7,052 nucleotides of DNA from Bacillota bacterium (GCA_023410885.1 JAEYPI010000279.1:1-7052); one strand, 5' to 3'. Positions 1-6,243 are shown, counted from the first letter of the stretch. Numbers and translations: made by a program. Notes: generated by a model from the sequence alone, not told the origin.

Positions 1-1076
1 AGATTAAGTGGATTTTAGACCATGTTGAGGGTGCCCGGGAACGGGCAGAAAAAGGAGAAATTCTTTTCGGAACCATAGACACCTGGCTTCTCTGGAAGCT
101 GACCGGAGGAAAAGTCCATGTAACGGATTACACCAACGCCTCTCGTACTATGATTTATAATATTAAGACTCTGGAATGGGATGATACGCTTTTAAAGGCC
201 TTGGAAATTCCGAAGGCCATATTGCCCCGGGTATGCAATTCCAGCGAGATCTACGGCTATACCGAGCTTCAAAATACGGAAATACCCATAGCAAGTATTG
301 CTGGAGATCAGCAGGCTGCGTTATTCGGACAGACCTGCTTTGCAAAGGGTGAAGCAAAAAACACCTATGGAACAGGCTGTTTCCTTCTGATGAATACCGG
401 AGATACACCCTATGTCAGCAAAAACGGGCTTGTGACTTCCATTGCAGTAGGCATGGACGGAAAGGTCCAATATATGCTTGAAGGCAGTGTTTTTGTGGGA
501 GGTGCCGTTATTCAGTGGATTCGGGATGAACTGCGCTTTTTTAATGACAGCCGGGATGCTGAATATTATTCCCAAAAGGTTAATGATACCGGAGGTGTTT
601 ATATTGTACCTGCATTTACGGGTCTGGGAGCGCCTTACTGGAATATGTATGCACGAGGCTGTATCATGGGCATTACCCGCGGAACAAAGAGGGAGCATAT
701 TATCAGGGCAGCCCAGGAGTCCATTGCCTACCAGAGCTATGATTTAGTCGAGGCCATGGAAAAGGACACCGGAATTGTTCTTTCCCAATTAAATGTGGAT
801 GGTGGTGCCAGCAGAGATTCTTTCTTAATGCAGTTTCAGGCCGATATTTTGGGTAAGTCCATCCGCCGTCCCATGATTCAGGAGACAACAGCATTGGGCG
901 CGGCCTATTTAGCCGGATTAGCTGTTGGTGTCTGGAAAAGCAAGGATGAAATTAAGCAGCTCCAGAATGGCGACGCCATCTTTGCCCCTCAAATGGAGCA
1001 AGAAAGACGCGATAAGCTTTTGAAGGGCTGGCACAAGGCTGTGGGCAGAAGTCTGGACTGGGAGGAAGACGACTAA
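1..1076 (+). CDS. glpK: Glycerol kinase, 3' part (5' end outside window)
   Basis: ATP-dependent glycerol kinase (FGGY carbohydrate kinase family), making sn-glycerol-3-phosphate in the cytoplasm. The first complete codon is at position 3; 357 residues are visible of a usual ~500, so roughly the first 140 (N-terminal substrate and ATP elements) lie outside. The fragment opens with IKWILDH, the tail of the first FGGY signature, then FGTIDTWLLWKLTGG and TDYTNASRTM. The AGDQQAALFGQ motif (visible residues 100-110) carries the aspartate that serves as catalytic base in the family. NTYGTGCF (120-127), GLGAPYWNMYARG (207-219), the second FGGY signature beginning GCIMGITRG, VDGGASRDSF and TALGAAYLAG follow in canonical order. 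The reading frame is intact to TAA at 1074-1076. The segment just before AGDQQ has no histidine where Gram-positive HPr-regulated enzymes carry one (see findings). Identification is secure; an upstream glpF or glycerol-3-phosphate dehydrogenase gene is plausible but not visible. Confidence 0.97.
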   Translation, partial: IKWILDHVEGARERAEKGEILFGTIDTWLLWKLTGGKVHVTDYTNASRTMIYNIKTLEWDDTLLKALEIPKAILPRVCNSSEIYGYTELQNTEIPIASIAGDQQAALFGQTCFAKGEAKNTYGTGCFLLMNTGDTPYVSKNGLVTSIAVGMDGKVQYMLEGSVFVGGAVIQWIRDELRFFNDSRDAEYYSQKVNDTGGVYIVPAFTGLGAPYWNMYARGCIMGITRGTKREHIIRAAQESIAYQSYDLVEAMEKDTGIVLSQLNVDGGASRDSFLMQFQADILGKSIRRPMIQETTALGAAYLAGLAVGVWKSKDEIKQLQNGDAIFAPQMEQERRDKLLKGWHKAVGRSLDWEEDD

Positions 1077-1080
1077 ATTA

Positions 1081-1130
1081 AAGATCAAAGCAAATTTAAG
1101 GCAGTTCCATAGGATCAAATTGATCTTAAA
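1081..1130. repeat. Overlapping short inverted and direct repeats after glpK
   Basis: AAGATCAA at 1081-1088 is the reverse complement of TTGATCTT at 1120-1127. The near copy AGGATCAA at 1111-1118 forms a tight palindrome with the same right arm, and TTTAAG (1095-1100) can pair with CTTAAA (1125-1130). The pairings exclude one another. No run of T follows, so this is not a normal intrinsic terminator. It could be an operator, a weak mRNA 3' structure or chance. Confidence 0.4.
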
Positions 1131-1182
1131 GTGACAGATACACGGCATTAGGAATAGCATATACTATGACTTTTTGTGACGG

Positions 1183-1449
1183 GTGATTATTGTGGATGGT
1201 ATCGCGCTTTATGATTCAGGGAATTATGCCTATAGGATCTGTCGGATCTTTGAACAAAAGGGAATCGTATTTCAGGTTATTTCCACTCCATGCAAGGTCA
1301 CTAAGACTGGCTGTGGCTATTGCTTACTGTTCCCCATGGAGTACTTAAATCAAGTGGTCAATGTAAGCCTTGCTGCCGGCTGTCCGGTAAGAGAAGCTTA
1401 TAGGATAGAATTTGTTGAGCAACGAAAGAACTATATAAGAGTTATTTAA
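1183..1449 (+). CDS. DUF3343 (putative Se/S carrier-like) small protein
   Basis: An 88-residue cytoplasmic protein resembling the DUF3343 family (Pfam PF11823, 'putative Se/S carrier protein-like'), whose biochemical role is not established. Family-like features: an N-terminal strand, an Ala/Tyr-rich helix around residues 13-26 (SGNYAYRICRIFEQKG), then a P-x(n)-CG segment at 36-45 followed by a hydrophobic strand. Here it reads TPCKVTKTGCGYCLLF, giving three closely spaced cysteines (C37, C44, C47) besides C20 and C67. The start must lie after an in-frame stop at 1177-1179. GTG at 1183 is the first candidate and GTG at 1192 (codon 4) the alternative; neither has a good Shine-Dalgarno site. 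The gene follows glpK by 106 bp and precedes cysQ by 20 bp, so it is probably cotranscribed with cysQ. Family assignment is from pattern memory, not a search. Confidence 0.8.
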   Translation: MIIVDGIALYDSGNYAYRICRIFEQKGIVFQVISTPCKVTKTGCGYCLLFPMEYLNQVVNVSLAAGCPVREAYRIEFVEQRKNYIRVI

Positions 1450-1453
1450 AAGC

Positions 1454-1461
1454 AAGAGGAG
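1454..1461 (+). promoter_or_regulatory. Shine-Dalgarno site fixing the TTG start of cysQ
   Basis: AAGAGGAG lies eight bases before TTG at 1470, ideal spacing for initiation there. An ATG at 1462 overlaps this site but is in another frame. A second TTG follows immediately at 1473. Confidence 0.75.
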
Positions 1462-1469
1462 ATGGGGCT

Positions 1470-2255
1470 TTGTTGGACACAAAAGATGTGCTTGGCACCA
1501 TTAAAGAACTCTCGTTGAGGGCAGGAGAAGAGATCCTGAAGTTTTACGGACAGGACATCGCTGTAATCTATAAAGAAGATCATTCTCCTGTAACCGATGC
1601 CGATAAAGCTGCTAATGAAATCATCGTTAAAGGTCTTGCTAAGACTTTCCCACAGATTCCTATACTGGCAGAAGAATCGGCTGATGACCTCTCGCGCTTG
1701 GATCAACGCTATTGTTTTATTGTGGACCCTTTGGACGGGACTCGGGAGTTTATTAAAAAGAATGGGGAGTTTACGGTTAATATCGCCCTTGTAGAGCATG
1801 GGAAGCCTATTGTAGGCGTTATTTATGTTCCGGTGCTCAAGGAGCTTTATTTCGCTGCGCAGGGGATGGGGGCTTATTCTGTCCTCGAAGGAAAGGAAAA
1901 GCCCATTAGTGTCTCTTCGAGAGTTGGAGACATCCGCCTGGCGAAAAGTCGTACCCATCATGATCCCAAAATGGATAGGCTCATCAGCCTCAATGCCATT
2001 TCTCAAATCATCATCGCAGGGAGTGCCTATAAAGGCTGTTTACTGGCCAGGGGCGATGTGGAGGTCTATTACCGTTTTGGTCGCACCATGGAATGGGACA
2101 CCGCCTCTATGGAAATCCTAATCACCGAAGCAGGTGGGTATTTTTCGGGCATGGATGGCAGACCTTTTCTCTATAATAAACGAAATGCTGCGAATCCTAC
2201 CGGTTTCTACGGATTGAACAAAAAAGAAAATGCCTTGGCTGGACTAAAGGAGTAA
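1470..2255 (+). CDS. cysQ: 3'(2'),5'-bisphosphate nucleotidase, CysQ type
   Basis: A 261-residue member of the inositol-monophosphatase-like, Mg2+-dependent, Li+-sensitive phosphatase family. CysQ enzymes hydrolyse 3'-phosphoadenosine 5'-phosphate (PAP) to AMP in the cytoplasm, clearing the by-product of PAPS-dependent reactions and of 4'-phosphopantetheine transfer from CoA. Visible motifs in order: SPVTDADKAAN (residues 39-49), EES (68-70), the metal-binding DPLDGTREF (86-94), GSAYKGCLLARGDVEVY (184-200) and RFGRTMEWDTAS (202-213) followed by TEAGG (219-223). The KGCLLARG and RFGxTMEWDTA sequences favour CysQ over generic inositol monophosphatase. Length is normal for the family. The start is TTG with a strong Shine-Dalgarno site; it is 20 bp after the DUF3343 gene. 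The last codons form the left arm of a terminator-like inverted repeat. No sulfate-assimilation genes are adjacent, so the PAP source could equally be carrier-protein modification (inference). Confidence 0.95.
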   Translation: MLDTKDVLGTIKELSLRAGEEILKFYGQDIAVIYKEDHSPVTDADKAANEIIVKGLAKTFPQIPILAEESADDLSRLDQRYCFIVDPLDGTREFIKKNGEFTVNIALVEHGKPIVGVIYVPVLKELYFAAQGMGAYSVLEGKEKPISVSSRVGDIRLAKSRTHHDPKMDRLISLNAISQIIIAGSAYKGCLLARGDVEVYYRFGRTMEWDTASMEILITEAGGYFSGMDGRPFLYNKRNAANPTGFYGLNKKENALAGLKE

Positions 2256-2282
2256 TGGGCCAAAGCATTTTTTCGCTTGTTC
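2216..2282. terminator. Probable two-way intrinsic terminator between cysQ and the lipid kinase gene
   Basis: Arms 2216-2239 and 2259-2282 are complementary at 19 of 24 positions. The core stem, AATGCCTTGGC with GCCAAAGCATT, has 10 of 11 pairs around a 19-nt loop. On the + strand the stem runs into TTTTTT (2268-2273). On the - strand it runs into TTTTCTTTTTTG, so both convergent transcripts would end in a U tract. The left arm lies inside the last 13 codons of cysQ and the stop codon is in the loop. Confidence 0.7.
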
Positions 2283-2307
2283 ATCGTTACCTACATTCCG
2301 TTGGTTG

Positions 2308-3198
2308 TTATGTCGTAGGAATAATGATCTTGAGTGAATTGGGAAACAGATCAATGGCTACCCGGGTTTGTTTGCTGATTTCACCGTCCAGGTTAAGAGG
2401 AAACGGTGAATCACTTTCAATCAGCAATTTTGTACCTTGTGTCAGGGTCACTTCCTTCATGGTCTCATGGAGCCCTTTTTGAAAGGCTGGAAAGAATCTT
2501 AAGATTTTGAGACGGCGCAGGGCATCAACCAGGTAAAAATCCAGTTGGCCATCATTCATTTTGGCCCTCGGAGCGGCCTTCATACCACCGCCATAATAAG
2601 AGCCATTGGCAAAAATCGATAACAAGACCTCTTTTTCGAAGGGTGGTCTATCTTCCAGCTTAAAACGAAGCTTGTACTTCTTAAGATTAATAAGGCATGC
2701 GAGAACTCCCAGCACATAGGCCATGGAACCCGAAACAAGAGGAAAGCGCTTAAAATATTGGGTTTTTAAGACAACCTCCGCGTCAAAGCCGACGGATGCG
2801 ATATTAAGGAAGTATTGATCATTAATCTTTCCTACATCAACCATGACAGAAGGGGAAAGGGGAAGGGTTTCTATGAGTTTTATGGGGTCGGTGATACTGT
2901 AGAGTGATCGTACCGTATCATTTCCGGACCCACAGGGAATAACACCCAGTTCATTCTGGGAACCGGCCAAACCATTAAGCACCTCATTTAATGTCCCGTC
3001 TCCTCCTACTGAATAAAGACGAGCTTCACTGCAATTCGCGATAGCTTCTCTTGCAAGTAACTGAGCATGCCCCGGTGCCTCGGTTATTTTAATTTCATAG
3101 GTATGGGCTAAGTTAGTAAAGCGTGCTTTGATTTTCTCAACCATCTGCATCGCTCTGCCCTTACCTGCCGTAGGATTCACTATAAATACATGATGCAA
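2308..3198 (-). CDS. Diacylglycerol kinase family lipid kinase (DagK/YegS-like)
   Basis: A 296-residue soluble lipid kinase of the DAGK catalytic family (Pfam PF00781). Such enzymes transfer the ATP gamma-phosphate to a membrane lipid, typically diacylglycerol to phosphatidic acid, acting at the inner membrane face. Visible: NPTAGKG (residues 8-14), the nucleotide-binding VGGDGTLNEVLNG (64-76), PCGSGND (88-94), NIASVGFDAEVV in the linker to the C-terminal beta domain, GGGMKAAPRAKMNDGQLDFYLV, and the C-terminal LNLDGE. Length is typical. The start is TTG at 3196-3198, supported by AGGTGAT five bases upstream. The gene stands alone, convergent with cysQ and divergent from the ECF gene. The exact substrate (diacylglycerol, undecaprenol or another lipid) cannot be read from the sequence, so no gene symbol is given. 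Confidence 0.95.
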   Translation of the reverse strand: MHHVFIVNPTAGKGRAMQMVEKIKARFTNLAHTYEIKITEAPGHAQLLAREAIANCSEARLYSVGGDGTLNEVLNGLAGSQNELGVIPCGSGNDTVRSLYSITDPIKLIETLPLSPSVMVDVGKINDQYFLNIASVGFDAEVVLKTQYFKRFPLVSGSMAYVLGVLACLINLKKYKLRFKLEDRPPFEKEVLLSIFANGSYYGGGMKAAPRAKMNDGQLDFYLVDALRRLKILRFFPAFQKGLHETMKEVTLTQGTKLLIESDSPFPLNLDGEISKQTRVAIDLFPNSLKIIIPTT

Positions 3199-3203
3199 GA
3201 AAG

Positions 3204-3210
3204 ATCACCT
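3204..3210 (-). promoter_or_regulatory. Shine-Dalgarno site fixing the TTG start of the lipid kinase
   Basis: On the - strand AGGTGAT precedes the TTG start by five bases (CTTTC). There is no ATG between it and the NPTAGKG motif, so TTG is the supported start. Confidence 0.75.
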
Positions 3211-3228
3211 AAAATCCTTTTTGTTTTT

Positions 3229-3259
3229 ATTCTAACACATTTCAACAGTTATTCGACAA
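3229..3259 (-). promoter_or_regulatory. Candidate promoter for the lipid kinase gene
   Basis: On the - strand, TAGAAT (3234-3229) is preceded directly by TGT, giving an extended -10 of the TGn type. The best -35 match is TTGTCG (3259-3254) at a long 19-bp spacing. Transcription would begin just upstream of the AGGTGAT ribosome site. Moderate support because of the spacing. Confidence 0.5.
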
Positions 3260-3291
3260 AAAATTAAAAAGTGCGTTTAATCCTTATTTGG

Positions 3292-3321
3292 TTGAAGCTG
3301 TAAAGCTAAATATGCTATAAT
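3292..3321 (+). promoter_or_regulatory. Extended -10 promoter for the pantothenate salvage genes
   Basis: TTGAAG (3292-3297), an 18-bp spacer ending in TGC, then a perfect TATAAT (3316-3321). The match to the vegetative sigma-A consensus with an extended -10 is good. It predicts a transcript starting near 3328 and a leader of about 93 nt before the ECF S-component gene. It lies back-to-back with the lipid kinase promoter in the same 222-bp gap. Confidence 0.75.
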
Positions 3322-3328
3322 TTTCTCG

Positions 3329-3400
3329 CCGGTATTTCTAGATAAAACCGGACAAGATATAAATTTATATTCATTATTCGACTTATATCCCATTTTGGGA
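3329..3400 (+). promoter_or_regulatory. Structured mRNA leader / operator region upstream of the ECF S component
   Basis: Three elements sit between the predicted transcription start and the ribosome site. A hairpin with CCGGT (3329-3333) and ACCGG (3347-3351) lies at the very 5' end. ATATAAATTTATAT (3357-3370) is a perfect 14-bp palindrome. A five-pair hairpin, TCCCA/TGGGA with a three-base loop (3388-3400), ends eight bases before CGGAGG (3408-3413). I recognise no known riboswitch class. It may be a DNA operator, an mRNA element or ordinary leader sequence. Confidence 0.45.
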
Positions 3401-3420
3401 ATGAGAACGGAGGCATTAAA

Positions 3421-4017
3421 ATGAAAAATTCATTAAAGAGCCCGAGAGGCTTAGCTTTTCTTGGTCTAATGCTTAGCATTACTATTATTTTGGACATTAC
3501 ACCCTTAGGGACTATTCCATTGGGAGCCATCAGTGCAACAATCCTGCATATTCCCACCATTATCACTGGTATTATCTTAGGTCCTGTTGCCGGGCTTATT
3601 ATGGGGACCGCCTTGGGCATTGTCGGACTTATTCATGCCTTAACCCGACCCATGACCTTGCTGGATCCTTTATTCGCCAACCCCCTTGTTTCGGTCCTGC
3701 CAAGAATGTTTATTGGTGTTGTCGCCTATTATACTTATTTCTTGGTTGGCAAACTCTTTAAAAAGGATTCTTTAAAGAAAACGGTCAGTACTTTTGTGGC
3801 AGGAATAACCGGAAGTTTTACCAATACAGCCCTTGTATTCTTAATGCTCTATTTGGTTTATGCTCAGGATGTAGTGAAAATAATGGGAACCTCCTTTAAG
3901 GTGATCATCTTTACTGTATTTACAACAAATGCAATCGCAGAAGCCCTCATATCCGCTTTCATTGCAATGCCCGTAGCGATTGCCTACTTTAAGTATCAAA
4001 ACACAAAACGCATATAG
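3421..4017 (+). CDS. panT: ECF transporter S component, probable pantothenate transporter
   Basis: A 198-residue, very hydrophobic membrane protein with about six membrane segments (roughly residues 11-29, 40-56, 57-74, 89-113, 122-147, 158-190). It resembles the substrate-binding S components of energy-coupling factor vitamin transporters (Pfam PF12822-like). The segment around residues 40-64 (ILHIPTIITGIILGPVAGLI) is the typical 'HIP...GPxxG' signature, and NTALVF and NAIAEALIS match the conserved C-terminal helices. S components bind the vitamin and work with a shared EcfT/EcfA1/EcfA2 module encoded elsewhere; none is present here. Specificity for pantothenate is inferred from the pantothenate kinase gene 18 bp downstream. 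The start is ATG with CGGAGG seven bases upstream. Other vitamins or precursors (pyridoxine, hydroxymethylpyrimidine) remain possible, so the family call is firmer than the symbol. Confidence 0.85.
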   Translation: MKNSLKSPRGLAFLGLMLSITIILDITPLGTIPLGAISATILHIPTIITGIILGPVAGLIMGTALGIVGLIHALTRPMTLLDPLFANPLVSVLPRMFIGVVAYYTYFLVGKLFKKDSLKKTVSTFVAGITGSFTNTALVFLMLYLVYAQDVVKIMGTSFKVIIFTVFTTNAIAEALISAFIAMPVAIAYFKYQNTKRI

Positions 4018-4035
4018 GCTGGTGTTATATAGATT

Positions 4036-4881
4036 ATGGGTAAAATTATTGGAATTGATATTGGTGGAAGTACCACTAAGATAGTAGGTTTTCATAAAGG
4101 GAAGCTGGAAAGTCCTCTTTTAGTGAGGGCCACCGACCCGGTTTCTTCCGTTTACGGTGCTTTTGGACGGTTCCTTGCTGAGAACCAGCTACAGTTGTCC
4201 CATATCGAAAGGATTATGGTTACGGGTGTGGGCTCTACGTTCATCAACAAGAAAATTTTCGGCATACCGACCTACAAGGTTGACGAATTTTTAGCCAATG
4301 GTCTAGGGGGTATGTTTTTAAGCAATTTGTCCAAGGCCATCATTGTGAGTATGGGAACCGGAACGGCCTATGTTATGGCCGAAAACGACAGAGCTGTTCA
4401 TTTGGGTGGAACCGGAATAGGAGGTGGCACCCTATTGGGGCTTTCTAACCGCATGCTGAACATCCGAAATTTTGATGATATTGTGGAAATGGCTAAGGAT
4501 GGAGACTTAACGCATATTGATTTGTCCATCGGCGACATCACACATGATGAGCTGGTGGGCCTACCTCCGGAAACCACTGCCTCTAACTTTGGTAAAATCA
4601 TCGATCTGGCCACTAAGGCTGATGTGGCTTTGGGCATAATCAATCTGGTTTTCCAGTCCATTGGAATGCTTGCCGTTTTTGCAGCGCGAAATGAAAAAGT
4701 CAGGGATGCTGTTCTCATAGGGAATCTCACCAATGTCCCCCAGGCCAAAGAGGTATTTGACGATCTGTCAGAATTATTTAAGATCCAATTTCATATACCA
4801 CCCCATGCTGAATATGCAACAGCAATGGGAGCTGCATTGATTAGCACCGAAGGGCAGGGGGCAAAGCCTATCGAGCAATAA
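4036..4881 (+). CDS. coaW: Type II pantothenate kinase
   Basis: A 281-residue cytoplasmic kinase of the acetate/sugar kinase-Hsp70-actin fold, most like the Staphylococcus-type (type II) pantothenate kinase (Fumble family, Pfam PF03630). It would phosphorylate pantothenate to 4'-phosphopantothenate, the first step to CoA. Visible motifs: phosphate-binding GIDIGGSTTK (residues 6-15), VTGVGS (62-67), the acidic VDEF segment (82-85) where the type II family has its catalytic glutamate, VSMGTGTAY (104-112), GGTGIGGGT (124-132), GNLTN (229-233) and EYATAMGAAL (259-268). It differs from type I (CoaA, P-loop) and type III (CoaX). The characterised staphylococcal enzyme is not feedback-inhibited by CoA; whether this one shares that is unknown. 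It begins 18 bp after the S-component gene with only weak GGTG upstream, suggesting translational coupling. No terminator separates it from the next gene. Confidence 0.93.
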   Translation: MGKIIGIDIGGSTTKIVGFHKGKLESPLLVRATDPVSSVYGAFGRFLAENQLQLSHIERIMVTGVGSTFINKKIFGIPTYKVDEFLANGLGGMFLSNLSKAIIVSMGTGTAYVMAENDRAVHLGGTGIGGGTLLGLSNRMLNIRNFDDIVEMAKDGDLTHIDLSIGDITHDELVGLPPETTASNFGKIIDLATKADVALGIINLVFQSIGMLAVFAARNEKVRDAVLIGNLTNVPQAKEVFDDLSELFKIQFHIPPHAEYATAMGAALISTEGQGAKPIEQ

Positions 4882-4927
4882 GGGAAAGAAAGCAGCATAG
4901 CATAACCCAATAAAGGAGGAATGACTT

Positions 4928-6163
4928 ATGAACGAGAAGATGCTCTGGCAATATGCGCGCCTGGTGGTTGAGGTTGGCGTAAACCTGCAAAAGGGGCAAA
5001 GGCTGGTGATTAACTGCCCTGTCGAGTGTGCGCAGTTTGCAAGGCTTTGCACTAAGGCCGCATACGATGCGGGCGCGAAGGATGTTTTATTAAACTGGCG
5101 AGACGACTTCTGTTCAAGGGAAAGATGGTTGCGTGGCGATGATTCCCTATTTGACGCCGCGTATCCCTGGGACGTTATGCGCAACCGTACGCTCGCGGAG
5201 GAGGGTGCGGGCTATCTTACGATTGACGCTTCCGACCCGGAAAATCTGCGGGGAGTTGATCCCGAAAGGCTTCGCCGTTGGGAAATCGCAAACGGCCGCG
5301 ATCAGGAGGACTTTTATCGTATGATGATGGCAAGCACATTCCCGTGGTGTGTGGTCTCTATACCCGTTGCCTCATGGGCAAAAAAGGTGTTCCCCGGTCT
5401 CCCTGTCGAAGCCGCCATGGAAAGGCTATGGGATCAGATTTTCAAGGCCGTACGCATAACGGAGGATGGTGACGCGGTTGAGGAGTGGCGTCGCCACTGT
5501 GCAAGGCTCGGTGAGCTTTCCGAACGTTTGAACAGCTATGACTTTGAGTATCTCCACTACACAAATTCCCTCGGCACCGATTTGACCGTCGGTTTGCCTG
5601 AAAATCATATCTGGGCAGCGGGCGGTGATACCGCAAAATCCGGCGTGTGCTTTGTTGCCAATATGCCCACCGAAGAGGTGTTCACCGCACCCAAGCGCGA
5701 TGCCATAAACGGCGTGCTGTATGCCTCCCTGCCGCTGATACTGAACGGCAATATCGTGAAAGGCATACGCTTCACCTTCCGCGACGGGCGCATAACGGAC
5801 ATTCATTCCGAAACCTGCGAGGATATTCTGAGAGCGTCCGTCAACACAGATGAGGGTGCGCACTACATAGGCGAAGTTGCGCTCGTGCCCTATGATTCCC
5901 CCATATCCAGCAGCGGAGTCCTGTTTTTCAACACGCTCTTTGACGAGAATGCCTCCTGCCATTTCGCCTATGGCGAAGCCTATCCCTCCTGCATTAAGGG
6001 CGGCACGGATATGACCAAGGAAGAGCTGCTTGCTGCCGGTATAAACGCCAAAAGCAGCACCCATGTCGATTTCATGGTTGGCACAAAAGACCTCTCTGTC
6101 GTCGGCGTCACCCGCAAAGGCCAAAGGGTTGAGGTGCTCCGCGACGGCAAATTTACATTCTGA
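4928..6163 (+). CDS. M29-family metallo-aminopeptidase
   Basis: A 411-residue cytoplasmic aminopeptidase of MEROPS family M29 (AmpS/PepS/aminopeptidase T type), which removes N-terminal residues using two divalent metal ions and acts as a dimer. The N-terminal domain begins with the typical YARLVVEVGVNLQKGQRLVI. The C-terminal catalytic half shows the expected ligands: NMPTEEVFTAP (E249/E250), GEVALVP (E316), ENASCHFAYGEAY (H345, Y352) and STHVDFMVG (H379, D381). Length is normal and all ligands are present, so it should be active. The ATG at 4928 has a very strong ribosome site (AAAGGAGGA, 4912-4920). It follows the kinase gene by 46 bp with no terminator and may be cotranscribed, although no functional link to pantothenate is known. 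Its codons (many GCG, CGC, GGC, GAG, CTG) differ from those of its neighbours, suggesting a different history. Confidence 0.95.
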   Translation: MNEKMLWQYARLVVEVGVNLQKGQRLVINCPVECAQFARLCTKAAYDAGAKDVLLNWRDDFCSRERWLRGDDSLFDAAYPWDVMRNRTLAEEGAGYLTIDASDPENLRGVDPERLRRWEIANGRDQEDFYRMMMASTFPWCVVSIPVASWAKKVFPGLPVEAAMERLWDQIFKAVRITEDGDAVEEWRRHCARLGELSERLNSYDFEYLHYTNSLGTDLTVGLPENHIWAAGGDTAKSGVCFVANMPTEEVFTAPKRDAINGVLYASLPLILNGNIVKGIRFTFRDGRITDIHSETCEDILRASVNTDEGAHYIGEVALVPYDSPISSSGVLFFNTLFDENASCHFAYGEAYPSCIKGGTDMTKEELLAAGINAKSSTHVDFMVGTKDLSVVGVTRKGQRVEVLRDGKFTF

Positions 6164-6184
6164 TTTCAACAATCCAACAGGCTT

Positions 6185-6226
6185 AAATACAAAAAAGTTG
6201 GCTTTGAACCGTCTTTTCTGTATTTT
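6185..6226 (+). terminator. AU-rich hairpin after the aminopeptidase gene, probable terminator
   Basis: AAATACAAAAAAG (6185-6197) pairs with CTTTTCTGTATTT (6213-6225) at 12 of 13 positions around a 15-nt loop, beginning 21 bases after the stop codon. The stem is A/U rich and its right arm is U rich, so its strength as an intrinsic terminator is uncertain. It resembles the next hairpin downstream. Confidence 0.5.
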
Positions 6227-6243
6227 AGCGTATAAATAAAGGA

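Noticed and set aside
1131..1165. Possible promoter before the DUF3343 gene (GTGACA at 1131, TATACT at 1160)
   Set aside because: The spacing is 23 bp, too long for a sigma-A promoter, and no better -35 element lies 16-18 bp from TATACT.
1446..2006. 186-codon open frame on the - strand opposite cysQ
   Set aside because: Fully antisense to the conserved CysQ motifs, no recognisable domain, and no reason to prefer it.
3401..3424. Seven-codon ORF (ATG at 3401) ending in an ATGA overlap with the S-component start
   Set aside because: No Shine-Dalgarno site precedes it; the S-component gene has its own good CGGAGG site, which lies inside this mini-ORF. Probably chance.
3315..3620. 101-codon - strand frame spanning the S-component promoter and 5' end
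   Set aside because: Antisense to the S-component gene and its leader, with hydrophobic composition mirroring the sense strand; no independent coding evidence.
5426..6172. 248-codon open frame on the - strand opposite the aminopeptidase gene
   Set aside because: It is antisense to a well-supported M29 gene containing all metal ligands. The translated product resembles nothing I know and is explained by GC-rich codons leaving the opposite frame free of stops.
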